From Bacillota bacterium (GTDB lineage Bacteria; Bacillota; Clostridia; Tissierellales; Peptoniphilaceae): DNA of 64,000 nt. The stretch is taken from NCBI GenBank assembly GCA_023442775.1, contig JAEZXH010000018.1, positions 366,156 to 430,155 of the forward strand. The letters are read 5' to 3'. The translations under genes were made by a program, and so were the position numbers. This document shows positions 18,340 to 27,638 of the stretch, in pieces. A model generated the notes under the pieces. It was not told where the DNA came from and did no database searches. It saw only the letters and a program-made list of their open reading frames with translations. Position 1 is the first letter of the stretch. The number at the start of each line of letters is the position of its first letter.

Positions 18340-18802
18340 CATTTCTCCTCTTTCTCTTTTTCATCGAATCGAGTGCCTCTTGGAAGGACTCGATGTCGGC
18401 AAAACGACGATAGACGGCGGCAAAGCGCACATAGGCGACTTCATCAATCTCCATTAAAGCCTGCATCACCCGTTCCCCGATTTCCTCAGAGGGAACCTCT
18501 TGGTCAAAGTCCATGAGAAGGGATCTCTCAATCCCGGCGGCAGCTTCTTCCAAGCACTCGACGCTAATGGCGCGCTTCTCACTGGAGATGAGCATTCCTG
18601 CCAGGACTTTTGAGCGATCGAAGGCTTCTCGCGTGCCATCTTTTTTCACCACCATCATCGGCCGGCGTTCCACTCGTTCATAGGTGGTAAATCTCGCCTT
18701 GCAGGCAAAACATTCGCGCCGTCTTCTGATGCTCTCCCCTTCTTCCGCAGGGCGAGTGTCCACGACTTTTGATTCCTCATACCCACAATAGGGACAACGC
18801 AT
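18314..18802 (-). CDS. nrdR: transcriptional repressor NrdR
   Basis: A 162-residue repressor of ribonucleotide reductase genes. The N-terminal zinc ribbon has CPYC (residues 3-6) and CFAC, followed by ARFTTYERVE and the ATP-cone domain (VVKKDGTREAFDRSKVLAGML onwards). The start is the ATG at 18800-18802 behind AGGAGG; upstream in-frame codons lie in the ftsZ 3' region and are not family-like. A hairpin with a T run abuts its Shine-Dalgarno. It is slightly longer than typical NrdR (about 150) owing to a basic tail (MKKRKRRNDDLSKTRR). Confidence 0.96.
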   Translation of the reverse strand: MRCPYCGYEESKVVDTRPAEEGESIRRRRECFACKARFTTYERVERRPMMVVKKDGTREAFDRSKVLAGMLISSEKRAISVECLEEAAAGIERSLLMDFDQEVPSEEIGERVMQALMEIDEVAYVRFAAVYRRFADIESFQEALDSMKKRKRRNDDLSKTRR

Positions 18803-18812
18803 GTGACCTCCT

Positions 18813-18839
18813 AAAAAGAAAACGCATCCGAAGATGCGT
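18813..18839 (-). terminator. terminator-like hairpin between ftsZ and nrdR
   Basis: ACGCATC-TTCG-GATGCGT stem-loop followed by TTTCTTTTT on the minus strand. It begins four bases after the ftsZ stop codon and ends at the nrdR Shine-Dalgarno, leaving no space for a separate nrdR promoter. Confidence 0.75.
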
Positions 18840-18842
18840 CCT

Positions 18843-19931
18843 TTATCTGCGCAAGAAATCGGGAATCTCGAGACTGTTGCGATCCCGCTTCGGCGTTTGC
18901 TTTTGCATATCTTGTTGAAGTTTTTCTCTCGCTGCTTCCAAGGGGTTGGAAGAGGCGCTGCGCTCAGAGGCGTATTGCTCAAATTCCGTGGCGATGACAG
19001 TAATCTTCACTTGATCCTTCAAGGATTCGTCAATCCCTGCCCCAAAGATGAGGTTGACATCGGGGTCAACGGCTTCGCGAATGAGGTCCGCCGCTTCGTT
19101 GACTTCAAAGATGCCCAGGTCGTTGCCTGCAGTGATGTTCAAGAGCACCGACTTCGCGCCTTCAATGGAGGTCTCCAAGAGGGGCGAGTGAATGGCTTGA
19201 CGTGCCGCCTCCATGGCGCGCTCGTCTCCACTTGCGTAGCCGATTCCCATGTGGGCAATCCCCTTGTCGTACATCACCGTCTTCACGTCGGCGAAGTCGA
19301 GGTTAATCATGTTCGGGACGCTGATGAGATCCGAAATCCCTTGAATCCCTTGTTTGAGCACGTCGTCGGCCATTTCAAAGGCCTTGGAGAAGCTCGTCTT
19401 CTTATCAGAAATTTGAAGCAGGCGATCGTTGGGAATCACCACGAGGGTGTCCACCTTGTCCTTCAAGGATGCGATGCCGCGCTCGGCTTGCTTGAGGCGC
19501 TTGCTTCCCTCGAAGGTAAAGGGCTTGGTCACCACGCCGACGGTGAGGGCACCAAGTTCCTTGGCGATGTCTGCGATGACGGGAGCAGCACCCGTTCCCG
19601 TTCCACCACCCATGCCGGCAGTGATGAAGACCATGTCAGCTCCAGAAAGGACTTCGCGAATCTCATCGAGGCTCTCCTCGGCAGATTGCTCACCCACTTC
19701 AGGATTGGCGCCGGCACCAAGGCCCTTCGTGACCTTTTCTCCGATTTGCACCTTCGTTTCGGCGAGAGAGTTCTTGAGAGCCTGACGGTCCGTGTTGAAG
19801 GCGATAAACTCCACGCCCTTGACTCCGGCAGTGATCATGCGGTTCACCGCGTTGTTCCCTCCGCCGCCTACACCGGCGACCTTAATCTTTGCAAAATCAT
19901 CGTGATCCATGTCGAAATCCAACATTTCCAT
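18843..19931 (-). CDS. ftsZ: cell division protein FtsZ
   Basis: A 362-residue tubulin-like GTPase that forms the division ring. [16 protein letters not shown] lies near residue 18, the tubulin signature GGGTGTG at 108-114 and the synergy loop [13 protein letters not shown] near 275. A short linker of about 40 residues leads to the conserved C-terminal peptide EIPDFLRR, the docking site for membrane tethers such as SepF or FtsA. It has its own strong promoter although it sits directly behind ftsQ. No ftsA gene precedes it. Confidence 0.98.
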   Translation of the reverse strand: MEMLDFDMDHDDFAKIKVAGVGGGGNNAVNRMITAGVKGVEFIAFNTDRQALKNSLAETKVQIGEKVTKGLGAGANPEVGEQSAEESLDEIREVLSGADMVFITAGMGGGTGTGAAPVIADIAKELGALTVGVVTKPFTFEGSKRLKQAERGIASLKDKVDTLVVIPNDRLLQISDKKTSFSKAFEMADDVLKQGIQGISDLISVPNMINLDFADVKTVMYDKGIAHMGIGYASGDERAMEAARQAIHSPLLETSIEGAKSVLLNITAGNDLGIFEVNEAADLIREAVDPDVNLIFGAGIDESLKDQVKITVIATEFEQYASERSASSNPLEAAREKLQQDMQKQTPKRDRNSLEIPDFLRR

Positions 19932-19986
19932 CCTCCTCTATCTCTCGAAGTTCTGGGAACTCCCTTGCCCAATGGCATATATGTCT

Positions 19987-20015
19987 ATTGTAGAAATAAA
20001 ACAGCCTATCGTCAA
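19987..20015 (-). promoter_or_regulatory. promoter of ftsZ
   Basis: -35 TTGACG (20010-20015) and -10 TACAAT (19987-19992) are spaced by 17 bases in the 96-base gap between ftsQ and ftsZ. Transcripts would include nrdR, orr and rarA if they read through the following hairpin. Confidence 0.85.
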
Positions 20016-20027
20016 GGCGCAAAATCA

Positions 20028-20798
20028 TCAATCTGCACGTTTTGTGTCCTCTGTCACGGCGATGGGGTTGTCCCCACGGTCCATATAAATCGTACTGACT
20101 TTCTTCTTCATGGACTGAATCTTTTTGAGGACCTCCTCGAACTGCTTCACTTTGTAGGGGCCGTCACTGTAGCTTTCAAAGATGACGCGAACCTGGTCCT
20201 TCGTCGTCAAGATGCACTCCTTCTCCGTGAGGTGCATGGTCTGAATCTGCTCTCTCACTGGACTCTGGAGGAGGGCACGTACCATGTCCCCCATGGGCTT
20301 TTGCTTGTCACTCGTAAAGAGAATCTTTCCAGGCTTTGGTGCATTCATATGGATGCCTTGCATCGTGATGAAATCCGCATCAAATTCTGGGGTGGACTGA
20401 AGAAGTGTCAGTGTGTCGTCGACGAGGACGTATCCTCCTGCGTCGAAGATTTGTCCCACGGGTGTGCGCTCGGTGATGTCAATGCGCACATTCCCAAACA
20501 AAGTGCGGCGCACCTTTGCCTCTTTCACGTAGGGTAGCCCCTTCAATCGTTTTTGGGCATAGTTCTTTGAGAAGCCGTAAAGGCTCTCTCCAGGGCGAAT
20601 TGCCGCCGCCTCTTGCACTTGCTCAGCACTGAGGATGTGGACTCCTTGGACGGTGACCTCCCTGACCTTCAAGAGCCTGCCCACTCCAACAAGGCCAAGG
20701 AGTAGGACGAGAATCACCACGGCAAAGAAGAGCCGTCTCCGATTGCGCATGGCCCGCTTTCTCTGGGCTCGTCGCCTTGCCAATTCTTGCTCATTCAT
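20028..20798 (-). CDS. ftsQ: cell division protein FtsQ/DivIB
   Basis: A 256-residue bitopic membrane protein of the divisome. A short basic cytoplasmic region (RRRAQRKRAMRNRRR) precedes one membrane segment (about residues 21-40, VVILVLLLGLVGVG), then a POTRA domain (VREVTVQGVHILSAEQV...RRTLFGNVRIDITERTPVGQI) and a C-terminal beta region. The ATG at 20796-20798 is chosen because GGAG lies six bases upstream and it overlaps the murG stop; an in-frame TTG seven codons earlier is weaker. Confidence 0.92.
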   Translation of the reverse strand: MNEQELARRRAQRKRAMRNRRRLFFAVVILVLLLGLVGVGRLLKVREVTVQGVHILSAEQVQEAAAIRPGESLYGFSKNYAQKRLKGLPYVKEAKVRRTLFGNVRIDITERTPVGQIFDAGGYVLVDDTLTLLQSTPEFDADFITMQGIHMNAPKPGKILFTSDKQKPMGDMVRALLQSPVREQIQTMHLTEKECILTTKDQVRVIFESYSDGPYKVKQFEEVLKKIQSMKKKVSTIYMDRGDNPIAVTEDTKRAD

Positions 20799-21870
20799 GG
20801 GAGACTCCAGCGAGTTCAAAGAGGACGTCTACGATTTCCTCGACGGCGTGGGGATTGCCGAGGGTTCCTGCAATGGCCCCCATCTCCTCGGCGAGGAGAG
20901 GATTGTCCAAGATACGCGTAATTTCATCGCGAAGGACCTCGGAGGTAAGATCTTTTTCTTCGATGACCACCGCGGCGCCCTTCTCCTTCACCGCATAGGC
21001 GTTTCGTGTCTGATGATCCCCCGCCGTGTAGGCCTTCGGGATGAGAATACTCGGTCGCTTCAGGGCACTGATTTCCGCAAGAGTCATAGCACTTGAACTT
21101 GCGATGACCAGATCACTTTGCCCCATGATGCGCGGAATATCCAAAGAGTAGGGCAAAATCTCGACATTCTCAGGAACTTCCCCCAATGCCTCCATAAAGG
21201 CCTCGTAGTGGGGCTTGCCCGTAATGTGGGTCAAGTGAAAGTCGAGGGGCGATTTCAGCATCTCGAGGATCGCATCATTCGTCGACTCCTGTCCCCCACT
21301 CCCCCCAAAAGAGAGGACCCGTCGTCCTTCATGGCCTTCGTGAATCCAAGGATTTTCCAAGAAGCGACGCCCGATGGGGTTTCCCGTCAAGAGAATACGG
21401 GCATTTTCTGGGAAATACCCCCGCGCCTGTTCAAAGTTTAGTGCAATGGCGTCGGCGCGTTTGCCGAGGAAGCGATTCGTCTTTCCCGGGTAGGCGTTTT
21501 GCTCTTGGATGAGGGTTGGAATCTTTGCCCGTTGCGCACTGAGAAGAATCGGCGCACAGACATATCCCCCGGTGCCTACGACGACATCGGGACGAAACTT
21601 TTTGATGATCCCCCGACACTGTGCAAGGCCCTTCATAAGGGCGAGCCCACTCATCACCGTTTGACGATTGATGGCCTTTCTCGGAAGGCCTGCGACATCA
21701 ATCCCGCGGAAGGGAACTCCCTCCTCTTGAACGAGTTGCTCTTCAAGGCCTCCCTTTTTCCCGACGTAGAGAATCTCTACATCAATATTGCGACGATGCA
21801 ATTCTTCTGCAATGGCGAGAGCTGGTGTAATGTGTCCCCCAGTACCTCCCCCAGATAAGATGACGCGCAT
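20791..21870 (-). CDS. murG: UDP-GlcNAc:lipid I N-acetylglucosaminyltransferase MurG
   Basis: A 359-residue GT28 glycosyltransferase that makes lipid II at the inner membrane face. The N-terminal GGGTGGHITPALA loop (about 7-19), GTGGYVCAPILL, and the donor-binding IASSSAMTLAEISALKRPSILIP with a following DHQTRNA are intact. The ATG (21868-21870) follows AAAGGAG and fits the family start MRVILSGGGTGGH. It lies one base from ftsW and overlaps ftsQ by eight bases. Confidence 0.97.
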   Translation of the reverse strand: MRVILSGGGTGGHITPALAIAEELHRRNIDVEILYVGKKGGLEEQLVQEEGVPFRGIDVAGLPRKAINRQTVMSGLALMKGLAQCRGIIKKFRPDVVVGTGGYVCAPILLSAQRAKIPTLIQEQNAYPGKTNRFLGKRADAIALNFEQARGYFPENARILLTGNPIGRRFLENPWIHEGHEGRRVLSFGGSGGQESTNDAILEMLKSPLDFHLTHITGKPHYEAFMEALGEVPENVEILPYSLDIPRIMGQSDLVIASSSAMTLAEISALKRPSILIPKAYTAGDHQTRNAYAVKEKGAAVVIEEKDLTSEVLRDEITRILDNPLLAEEMGAIAGTLGNPHAVEEIVDVLFELAGVSHE

Positions 21871-21871
21871 A

Positions 21872-22990
21872 TTATTCTCCTTTCCGAGACATGATGCCAA
21901 AGAGGATGCCCACCGCAGCAAAACTCACCACCATTGTCGTCCCCCCATAGGACACAAAGGGCAGGGGCAATCCGGTGACGGGGAGAATCCCCGCAGAGAC
22001 CCCCATGTTAAAGAATGCTTGGACTGCAACGGAGGTAACAATTCCCACGGCAACAAGGCGTGCATAGGGACTCTTCGTCTTCGTGACGAGATAAAACCCC
22101 CGCCAGGTGAGAATTCCATAGAGAACGATGACGAAGAGGCATCCGATGAGTCCCCACTCTTCCCCGACAATGGCGAAGATAAAGTCATTGTAGGGCAGGG
22201 GCAAGTACCCGGCCTTCAACCGAGATCGTAATGGTCCCTGTCCGAAGAGCCCCCCTATGCCTAAGGCATAGAGGGAATGGGCCAATTGCCAGTCCGTGTC
22301 CTGAATGTCGTCAAAGGGATCGAGAAAGGTCATGATCCTCTCAAGACGATAGGCAAACTTGTCCATGGTGACGAGAAGGCGCGCCCCAAGTGCTGCCCCA
22401 CCAAAGATGAGGACCCCTTCTTGAAATCCCATGCCCGCAGCAAAATACATGGCCACGAGGGTGATGCCGTGGACAGCCGCCGTAGAAAAGTCGCGGATGG
22501 CGATGGCTGCCACGGAGAGACCAAGGATGAAGACCATAGCGAAGAAGACAACTTTTCTTGGAAATTTTCTCCCCACAGTGAGGACGTGGGCGGTGAAGAG
22601 AATTGCCGAGAGTTTCAAAAAGTCTGCGGGCATGAAGAGGATTCCCGTTCCGGGAATTCTCAGCCACCGCACCTGCCCCCAGATGTTGACCCCGTAACTT
22701 GTGAAGAGAAGCATCATGAGCCCCAGTGAAATGAGGAAAAATAGTGGACTCAAGCGTCGTAAAAGCTTTAGGGGAATCCTCATCACCACAAGGGCGGCCA
22801 CCAGTCCTAAGAGGACAAAGATGAGTTGGCGATGGAAGAAATAGAGGGGCTTTCCATAGTCCTTCACCGCAGTGGGAAGAGAGGAGGAGGCCACCATAAA
22901 GAGGCCAAAGAGAACGAGAAGAGCAAGAGCTCCGCAATAGATGGGATCGAGGACGATCTTTTTACGCTGTGGTTTTCGTTGACGCTTCAT
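21872..22990 (-). CDS. ftsW: SEDS-family peptidoglycan polymerase FtsW/SpoVE
   Basis: A 372-residue polytopic membrane protein of the SEDS family with about ten hydrophobic segments. The family-typical PADFLKLSAILF, ALGIGGLFGQGPLRSR, PYNDFIFAIVGEEWGLIG and LPFVSYGGTTMVV blocks are present; the usual Asp in the large extracellular loop is within the last of the NDFIFA region or nearby. It polymerises glycan strands together with the class B PBP encoded four genes upstream in the transcript. The ATG at 22988-22990 follows AAAGGAGG. Whether it serves division (FtsW) or another process cannot be decided from sequence alone. Confidence 0.93.
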   Translation of the reverse strand: MKRQRKPQRKKIVLDPIYCGALALLVLFGLFMVASSSLPTAVKDYGKPLYFFHRQLIFVLLGLVAALVVMRIPLKLLRRLSPLFFLISLGLMMLLFTSYGVNIWGQVRWLRIPGTGILFMPADFLKLSAILFTAHVLTVGRKFPRKVVFFAMVFILGLSVAAIAIRDFSTAAVHGITLVAMYFAAGMGFQEGVLIFGGAALGARLLVTMDKFAYRLERIMTFLDPFDDIQDTDWQLAHSLYALGIGGLFGQGPLRSRLKAGYLPLPYNDFIFAIVGEEWGLIGCLFVIVLYGILTWRGFYLVTKTKSPYARLVAVGIVTSVAVQAFFNMGVSAGILPVTGLPLPFVSYGGTTMVVSFAAVGILFGIMSRKGE

Positions 22991-23022
22991 GGACACCTCC
23001 TTTCTAGATTCCAGGTGTTCTC

Positions 23023-24291
23023 TTACTGACAAAATCCTTTCACGATGGCGCAAAACTCATCGCCACGCTCTTCGTAGTTCTTATACATCCCCCAGGATGC
23101 ACAGGCGGGAGAGAGGAGAACCACCTCCCCAGAGGTCGCCCCATCCTTCGCTGAAGAGACCGCCTCTTCAAGGGAATCATAGATGTCTCCTTTTATGCCA
23201 AGTTCCTCAGCAATTGCGTTCATAGATTCCGCAGTCTGGCCAAAAAGGTAGAGTCCCTTGATGCGGCTCTTGTATTTCTCGAGAAGTGGGCGCATGTCCG
23301 AGCCCTTGTCATAGCCTCCTGCAATGAGGTGAATGGGTGCAGAAAAAGAAGAGAGGGCCACATCCGTCGCGTCGGGGTTTGTTCCCTTCGAGTCGTTAAA
23401 ATAGAGCACCCCTTCGCTCTCTCCCACTTTCTCGAGGCGATGACGCACCCCTTGAAACTTCGACAGGCGCTCCATTGCCTCCTGCGGATCCATTCCAAGG
23501 GCAACTCCCACGAGGAGGGCCATGGCGAGATTCTTCCCGTTGTGAGTTCCGGGAAGACTCCAACTTGTCCTCTTCCCGAGGGAGAGGGTTCTCCCCTCCC
23601 ATCGAAGGAGGACCTCCCCGTCCACGATGCCGATGCCGCAGTCGGGAAGAGATGTCGTGGACACCCAAGCCACGTTGGTGTGAGCTGTATCCATCTCTCG
23701 AAGTACAGGGTCTTCTCCATCCAGAATGAGCCAGTCTTCCTTCGTCATTTGAAAGGCGATTTTCTTCTTCGACTCTCGATAGTGGTCCACACTCTTATGC
23801 CAATCCAAGTGGTCACTGGTGAGGTTTGTGATGCAGGCGACGTGAGGATGAAACTCCTTGGTGTCGGCGAGTTGAAAACTCGAACATTCCAAGACGACAA
23901 TCTCCCCGGCCTCCTGTGTCAAATCAAAGACGGATTTTCCAATATTTCCCCCGACGCCGTGGTCCATGGGGAGGAGAAAATCCACGGCACTAGTCACCGT
24001 CGTCTTCCCGTTGGTCCCCGTAATGGCGACGAGCTGCGGATGATAGAGGCGGTAAAAGGCTTCTAAATCCGAGATGATCTCGATACCCTTCTCTCTCCAA
24101 AAGCGCACTTCCTCATGGTCGGGAGGAAGACCCGGACTCTTGATGATGAAGTCGACATTTGTCTCGTGGGTAAGCGGGGCAATGTCCTCGGGAAGGTGCG
24201 TATCGTAGACAAAGAGTTCGTCTGTGTCCTTGAGAGCGCGAACAATCCCCTTCCCCGTGACGCCGTAGCCCAGGATTCCGATGCGACTCAT
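23023..24291 (-). CDS. murD: UDP-N-acetylmuramoylalanine-D-glutamate ligase MurD
   Basis: A 422-residue cytoplasmic Mur ligase adding D-glutamate. It shows the nucleotide loop GTNGKTTVT near residue 108, LECSSFQLA, NLTSDHLDWH and the C-terminal YFNDSKGTNPDAT motif, with GVRHRLE just before it. The ATG overlaps the mraY stop by four bases (ATGA). At 422 residues it is slightly shorter than MurD of Bacillus (about 450), mainly in the N-terminal Rossmann part. Confidence 0.96.
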   Translation of the reverse strand: MSRIGILGYGVTGKGIVRALKDTDELFVYDTHLPEDIAPLTHETNVDFIIKSPGLPPDHEEVRFWREKGIEIISDLEAFYRLYHPQLVAITGTNGKTTVTSAVDFLLPMDHGVGGNIGKSVFDLTQEAGEIVVLECSSFQLADTKEFHPHVACITNLTSDHLDWHKSVDHYRESKKKIAFQMTKEDWLILDGEDPVLREMDTAHTNVAWVSTTSLPDCGIGIVDGEVLLRWEGRTLSLGKRTSWSLPGTHNGKNLAMALLVGVALGMDPQEAMERLSKFQGVRHRLEKVGESEGVLYFNDSKGTNPDATDVALSSFSAPIHLIAGGYDKGSDMRPLLEKYKSRIKGLYLFGQTAESMNAIAEELGIKGDIYDSLEEAVSSAKDGATSGEVVLLSPACASWGMYKNYEERGDEFCAIVKGFCQ

Positions 24292-25253
24292 AGAAGTGTC
24301 CTCGACAGTAAGAGCCCAAGGAGACCCAAGACCACAGAAGTGCCCACAAAGCGGCTCACAACCTTCGTCTCCTTCCATCCCTTGAGCTCAAAGTGATGGT
24401 GCAACGGACTCATGAGAAAGATTCGCTTATGGCGAAGTTTGAACGAGGCGACCTGAAGAATCACTGAGAGGGTCTCGGCGAAGTAGATACCTCCAAGAAT
24501 CGGCAAGAAGAGGCTGAGTCGACTCAAAAGTGCCGCGGCTGCCACGAAGCCCCCGAGGGCCAAAGACCCCATGTCTCCCATAAAGACCTTGGCGGGATAG
24601 TGGTTGTAATAGAGAAATCCCACGAGGCCCCCAGCGAGGAGAAGACAGAGAGGAAGGACATCCCCTGTCCCGAAGAGGTGGGCGAGGATGCCGAGGAAGA
24701 GGAGGACCACAATGCTCACGCCACTGGAGAGGCCATCGAGGCCGTCGGTGAGATTCACACTGTTGACAGTCCCTACGACGACAAAGATGGCAAAGGGGAC
24801 ATAGAGCCACCCAAGACTAACGGCTTTCCCCCAACCGGGAACGATGACGTCGGCACTGAGTTCTGGGTGGGTCATGGCGAAATAGATGAGAAGACAGGCC
24901 ATTCCAATCTGAAGGGCGAGTTTTTGCCATGCGCGCAGCCCCAAATTTCTCTTCTTCACGACCTTGATGTAGTCATCAAAGAATCCGATGGCTCCAAATC
25001 CCGCCATGGAGATGAGGATGAGGACTTGACGCAATCCGAGGAGGGTGAAGACCATACTTCCGATGAGCGTCGAAAGGATGAACATGACTCCCCCCATGGT
25101 AGGGGTTCCTCCCTTGACGAAGTGGGACTCTGGCCCCTCTTCTCGGATGCTCTGTCCCGCCTTTAAGCGGCGAAGGGTGGGTAGGACGCCCTTTCCGAGG
25201 AGAAAGGACACCACCACCCCAAAGAAAAATTCTGCGATTAAGCGTATTGCCAC
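24288..25253 (-). CDS. mraY: phospho-N-acetylmuramoyl-pentapeptide transferase MraY
   Basis: A 321-residue integral membrane enzyme forming lipid I from undecaprenyl phosphate. It has about ten membrane segments; the hallmark loops are KGGTPTMGG near residue 45, FGFFDDYIKV (GAIGFFDDYIKVVKKRN) near 105, NLTDGLDGL near 170, and the FMGDMGSLALGG and LHHHFELKGWKE segments. Catalytic aspartates and the histidine cluster are present. Coupled to murD by a four-base overlap and 15 bases after the PBP gene. Confidence 0.97.
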   Translation of the reverse strand: MAIRLIAEFFFGVVVSFLLGKGVLPTLRRLKAGQSIREEGPESHFVKGGTPTMGGVMFILSTLIGSMVFTLLGLRQVLILISMAGFGAIGFFDDYIKVVKKRNLGLRAWQKLALQIGMACLLIYFAMTHPELSADVIVPGWGKAVSLGWLYVPFAIFVVVGTVNSVNLTDGLDGLSSGVSIVVLLFLGILAHLFGTGDVLPLCLLLAGGLVGFLYYNHYPAKVFMGDMGSLALGGFVAAAALLSRLSLFLPILGGIYFAETLSVILQVASFKLRHKRIFLMSPLHHHFELKGWKETKVVSRFVGTSVVLGLLGLLLSRTLL

Positions 25254-25268
25254 GACTTCCTTCCCCCT

Positions 25269-27620
25269 TTAGGATTCTTTCTTATCTTCTTCGTGATGAT
25301 GGTGCTCATGTTCCTCTTGGGACGTTGCATCATCTTGCGGTTCTCCCTCCGCACTCGTCGTGGAGGGTTCTTCTTGTTGTTGATCGTTTCGTTCGTAGAG
25401 GGGCGGCTGAAGAGTGACGACAATGGGGTCCTTCCAGGAAATGACACTTCCCGGCTTTGGCGATTGGGCCGTCACTTCCCCCGTCCCTTGCAGTTCATAA
25501 TCCACCTCAAGGGGATCGAGAATCTCCTTGACTTCCTCCGCCGTCTTTCCGGTGAGGATGGGCATGACCTTGGCGTTGGAGTTGTTGGGGTTGAGGTAAA
25601 GGTCGATGATGCTTCCCGCGTCGACTTCTGTGCCCGCCTTTGGTTCTTGTCGTGTGACGACGGTGAAGTCACTTCCCTGCTGAAACTCTGCATTGAATTG
25701 CAAGCCCTTGTCCACAAGGATTTTCCCTGCATCTTCAATGAGTCGATTCGTCACATCGGGGACGATGACCTTCGGTCCTGCAATCTCCTCTTCCACTTTC
25801 TCAGTTCTCGGGATATTTTTGTATTGCAAGATCTTCTTGAAGAGATCTCCCGCCACTGGCGCGGCGATGCTTCCCCCGTAGTAGCCGCCCTGTGGGTCTT
25901 CCACGATGACGAGAACCACAAACTTCGGATGATCGATAGGGGCGACGCCGACAAAAGAACTCACGTAGCGGTCCTCTTCATAGCCGCCCTTCTTCGAGAC
26001 GAGGTTCGCAGTTCCCGTCTTTCCTCCGATGCGATATCCAGGAACCTTTGCCTTTCCCCCCGTCCCAGAGAGGACCGTCTCCTCCATGAAGGAGCGCATC
26101 ATCTCCGAGGTCTCTCGGGAAATCACTTGGCGTTTGACTTCGGGAGAGAAGACTTTGAGACTCGTCATGTCGTCGGAGACAATCTCGTGGACCACACGGG
26201 GAACCATGAGCTTTCCTCCATTGACCGTCGCGCTCACCGCATTGATGAGTTGGACGGGCGTTACCGCAATCCCGTGGCCATAACTCATCGTTGCAAGGCG
26301 CAGTTCACTCATCTCTTTGGGAGAGGTGGGGATGATTCCCGTCGCCTCTCCAGGCAGGTCGATTCCCGTCTTTTCTCCGAATCCAAAGGCGCGGATGTAG
26401 GTGAGAAACTTTTCTCGCCCCAGGGAGCGTCCAATCTTTACAAAACTCGTGTTGCAGCTCTTTGCATAGGCGCTCTTCATGGTGATGTCCCCGTAGGGGT
26501 TGGGCAAGGAGTCGCACTTTAGAATGGCTCCTTTGATGTCGCGAATGTATCCGGTGCAGTAGAAGTGTTCATCGGGAGAACTCGTGGCCTCCTCAAGGGC
26601 TGCTGCCGCGGTAATGGTCTTGAAGGTCGAGCCCGGTTCGTAGACGTCATTGACTGCGAAGTTTCTCCAATTTTCAAACCAAATGGCCGAGCGCTGCTCG
26701 TCGGTTAAGTTCTCCCAGTCCCTCTTTTGCTCCGGGGTCTGAGGTTGACGAGGGAGGTTGAGGTTGTAGTCGTCCTTATTGACCATGGCGAGAAACTCTC
26801 CCGTGTTCGGGTCTTGGATGAGGATGGACACCTTTCGAGCCTTTTGTTCCTCTTTGACCTTACTCGCTGCGTCCTCGGCGAAGCGTTGGATGGTCTCGTC
26901 AATGGTGAGGGCCAGATTGACGCCGCCCTTTGGTGCCAAACGCTCCTCTTCATCGAAGGGATTTTGAAGCCCTGCGGCTCCCCAGATTCCCGTGAGTCTC
27001 CCGGTGTAGCCGGTGAGTTCTTCATTATAAGACGCCTCCACGCCGTAGAGCCCTCGTCCCTCGTCGTCAACGAATCCGATGACGTGACTTGCTAGGCTGT
27101 TAAATGGATAGAACCTCCGGGAGCGATCCTTGACCCGAATCCCGGGAAGCCCGAGCTTTTCGAGTTCAAAGCTGGTCTCCCGATCGACTTGACGAGCGAG
27201 GCGCACCTCTTCTTTCTGAGAGTTGAGGGCCTCTTCAATCTTTTCCGGCGCCATGTTTAACAGTTCCGAAAGGGCTTCGATGGTCTGAGTTTTTTGGGCT
27301 TCGGACTTCTTTTCCCGGTAAGAGGCGGGAGTGACGTAGATGTCCGATGCCGACACGTTCATGGCGAGTTTTCGGTGATTGCGATCGAGAATGAGTCCTC
27401 GGGTAGAATCGAGACTTTGGCTATGGGTCATCTCTGAGAGGGCCCGTCTTGTCAGGTCGTCAGAGCGAAAAATCTGGAGGTAAATCAGTCGGGCAAAAAG
27501 GGCACAAAAAAGACACCCCACAAAGAGCAGAATCAGAGACAGTCTCCCCCGTTGCTCCTTCGAGCTCAGAAACCATCCCCGCCGTCTATGGGCGCGTCTT
27601 TTCCTTTCCTTCGAACTCAT
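25269..27620 (-). CDS. class B penicillin-binding protein with two PASTA domains (SpoVD/PBP2B type)
   Basis: A 783-residue transpeptidase. After a very basic start, one membrane anchor lies at about residues 27-50, the dimerisation domain at 60-220, and the transpeptidase domain has STFK (331-334), SCN (388-390) and KTG (534-536), all intact. Two PASTA domains follow (about 615-680 and 683-740), then a charged tail with the cluster HEHHHH near 771-776. The ATG at 27618-27620 is chosen for its GGGGGAG Shine-Dalgarno; a GTG six codons earlier is possible. It pairs with the SEDS protein. The sporulation or division role is open. Confidence 0.95.
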   Translation of the reverse strand: MSSKERKRRAHRRRGWFLSSKEQRGRLSLILLFVGCLFCALFARLIYLQIFRSDDLTRRALSEMTHSQSLDSTRGLILDRNHRKLAMNVSASDIYVTPASYREKKSEAQKTQTIEALSELLNMAPEKIEEALNSQKEEVRLARQVDRETSFELEKLGLPGIRVKDRSRRFYPFNSLASHVIGFVDDEGRGLYGVEASYNEELTGYTGRLTGIWGAAGLQNPFDEEERLAPKGGVNLALTIDETIQRFAEDAASKVKEEQKARKVSILIQDPNTGEFLAMVNKDDYNLNLPRQPQTPEQKRDWENLTDEQRSAIWFENWRNFAVNDVYEPGSTFKTITAAAALEEATSSPDEHFYCTGYIRDIKGAILKCDSLPNPYGDITMKSAYAKSCNTSFVKIGRSLGREKFLTYIRAFGFGEKTGIDLPGEATGIIPTSPKEMSELRLATMSYGHGIAVTPVQLINAVSATVNGGKLMVPRVVHEIVSDDMTSLKVFSPEVKRQVISRETSEMMRSFMEETVLSGTGGKAKVPGYRIGGKTGTANLVSKKGGYEEDRYVSSFVGVAPIDHPKFVVLVIVEDPQGGYYGGSIAAPVAGDLFKKILQYKNIPRTEKVEEEIAGPKVIVPDVTNRLIEDAGKILVDKGLQFNAEFQQGSDFTVVTRQEPKAGTEVDAGSIIDLYLNPNNSNAKVMPILTGKTAEEVKEILDPLEVDYELQGTGEVTAQSPKPGSVISWKDPIVVTLQPPLYERNDQQQEEPSTTSAEGEPQDDATSQEEHEHHHHEEDKKES

Positions 27621-27638
27621 GGACTTCTCCCCCGTCAC

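Noticed and set aside
19955..19975. AGTTC-TGG-GAACT palindrome in the ftsZ leader as a possible LexA-type operator
   Set aside because: Arms are only five bases and the half-site orientation does not match the GAAC-N4-GTTC SOS box.
18834..20537. A 567-codon open frame on the plus strand opposite ftsZ and ftsQ
   Set aside because: It runs across two real genes, a promoter and an intergenic gap on the other strand, with no family signature.
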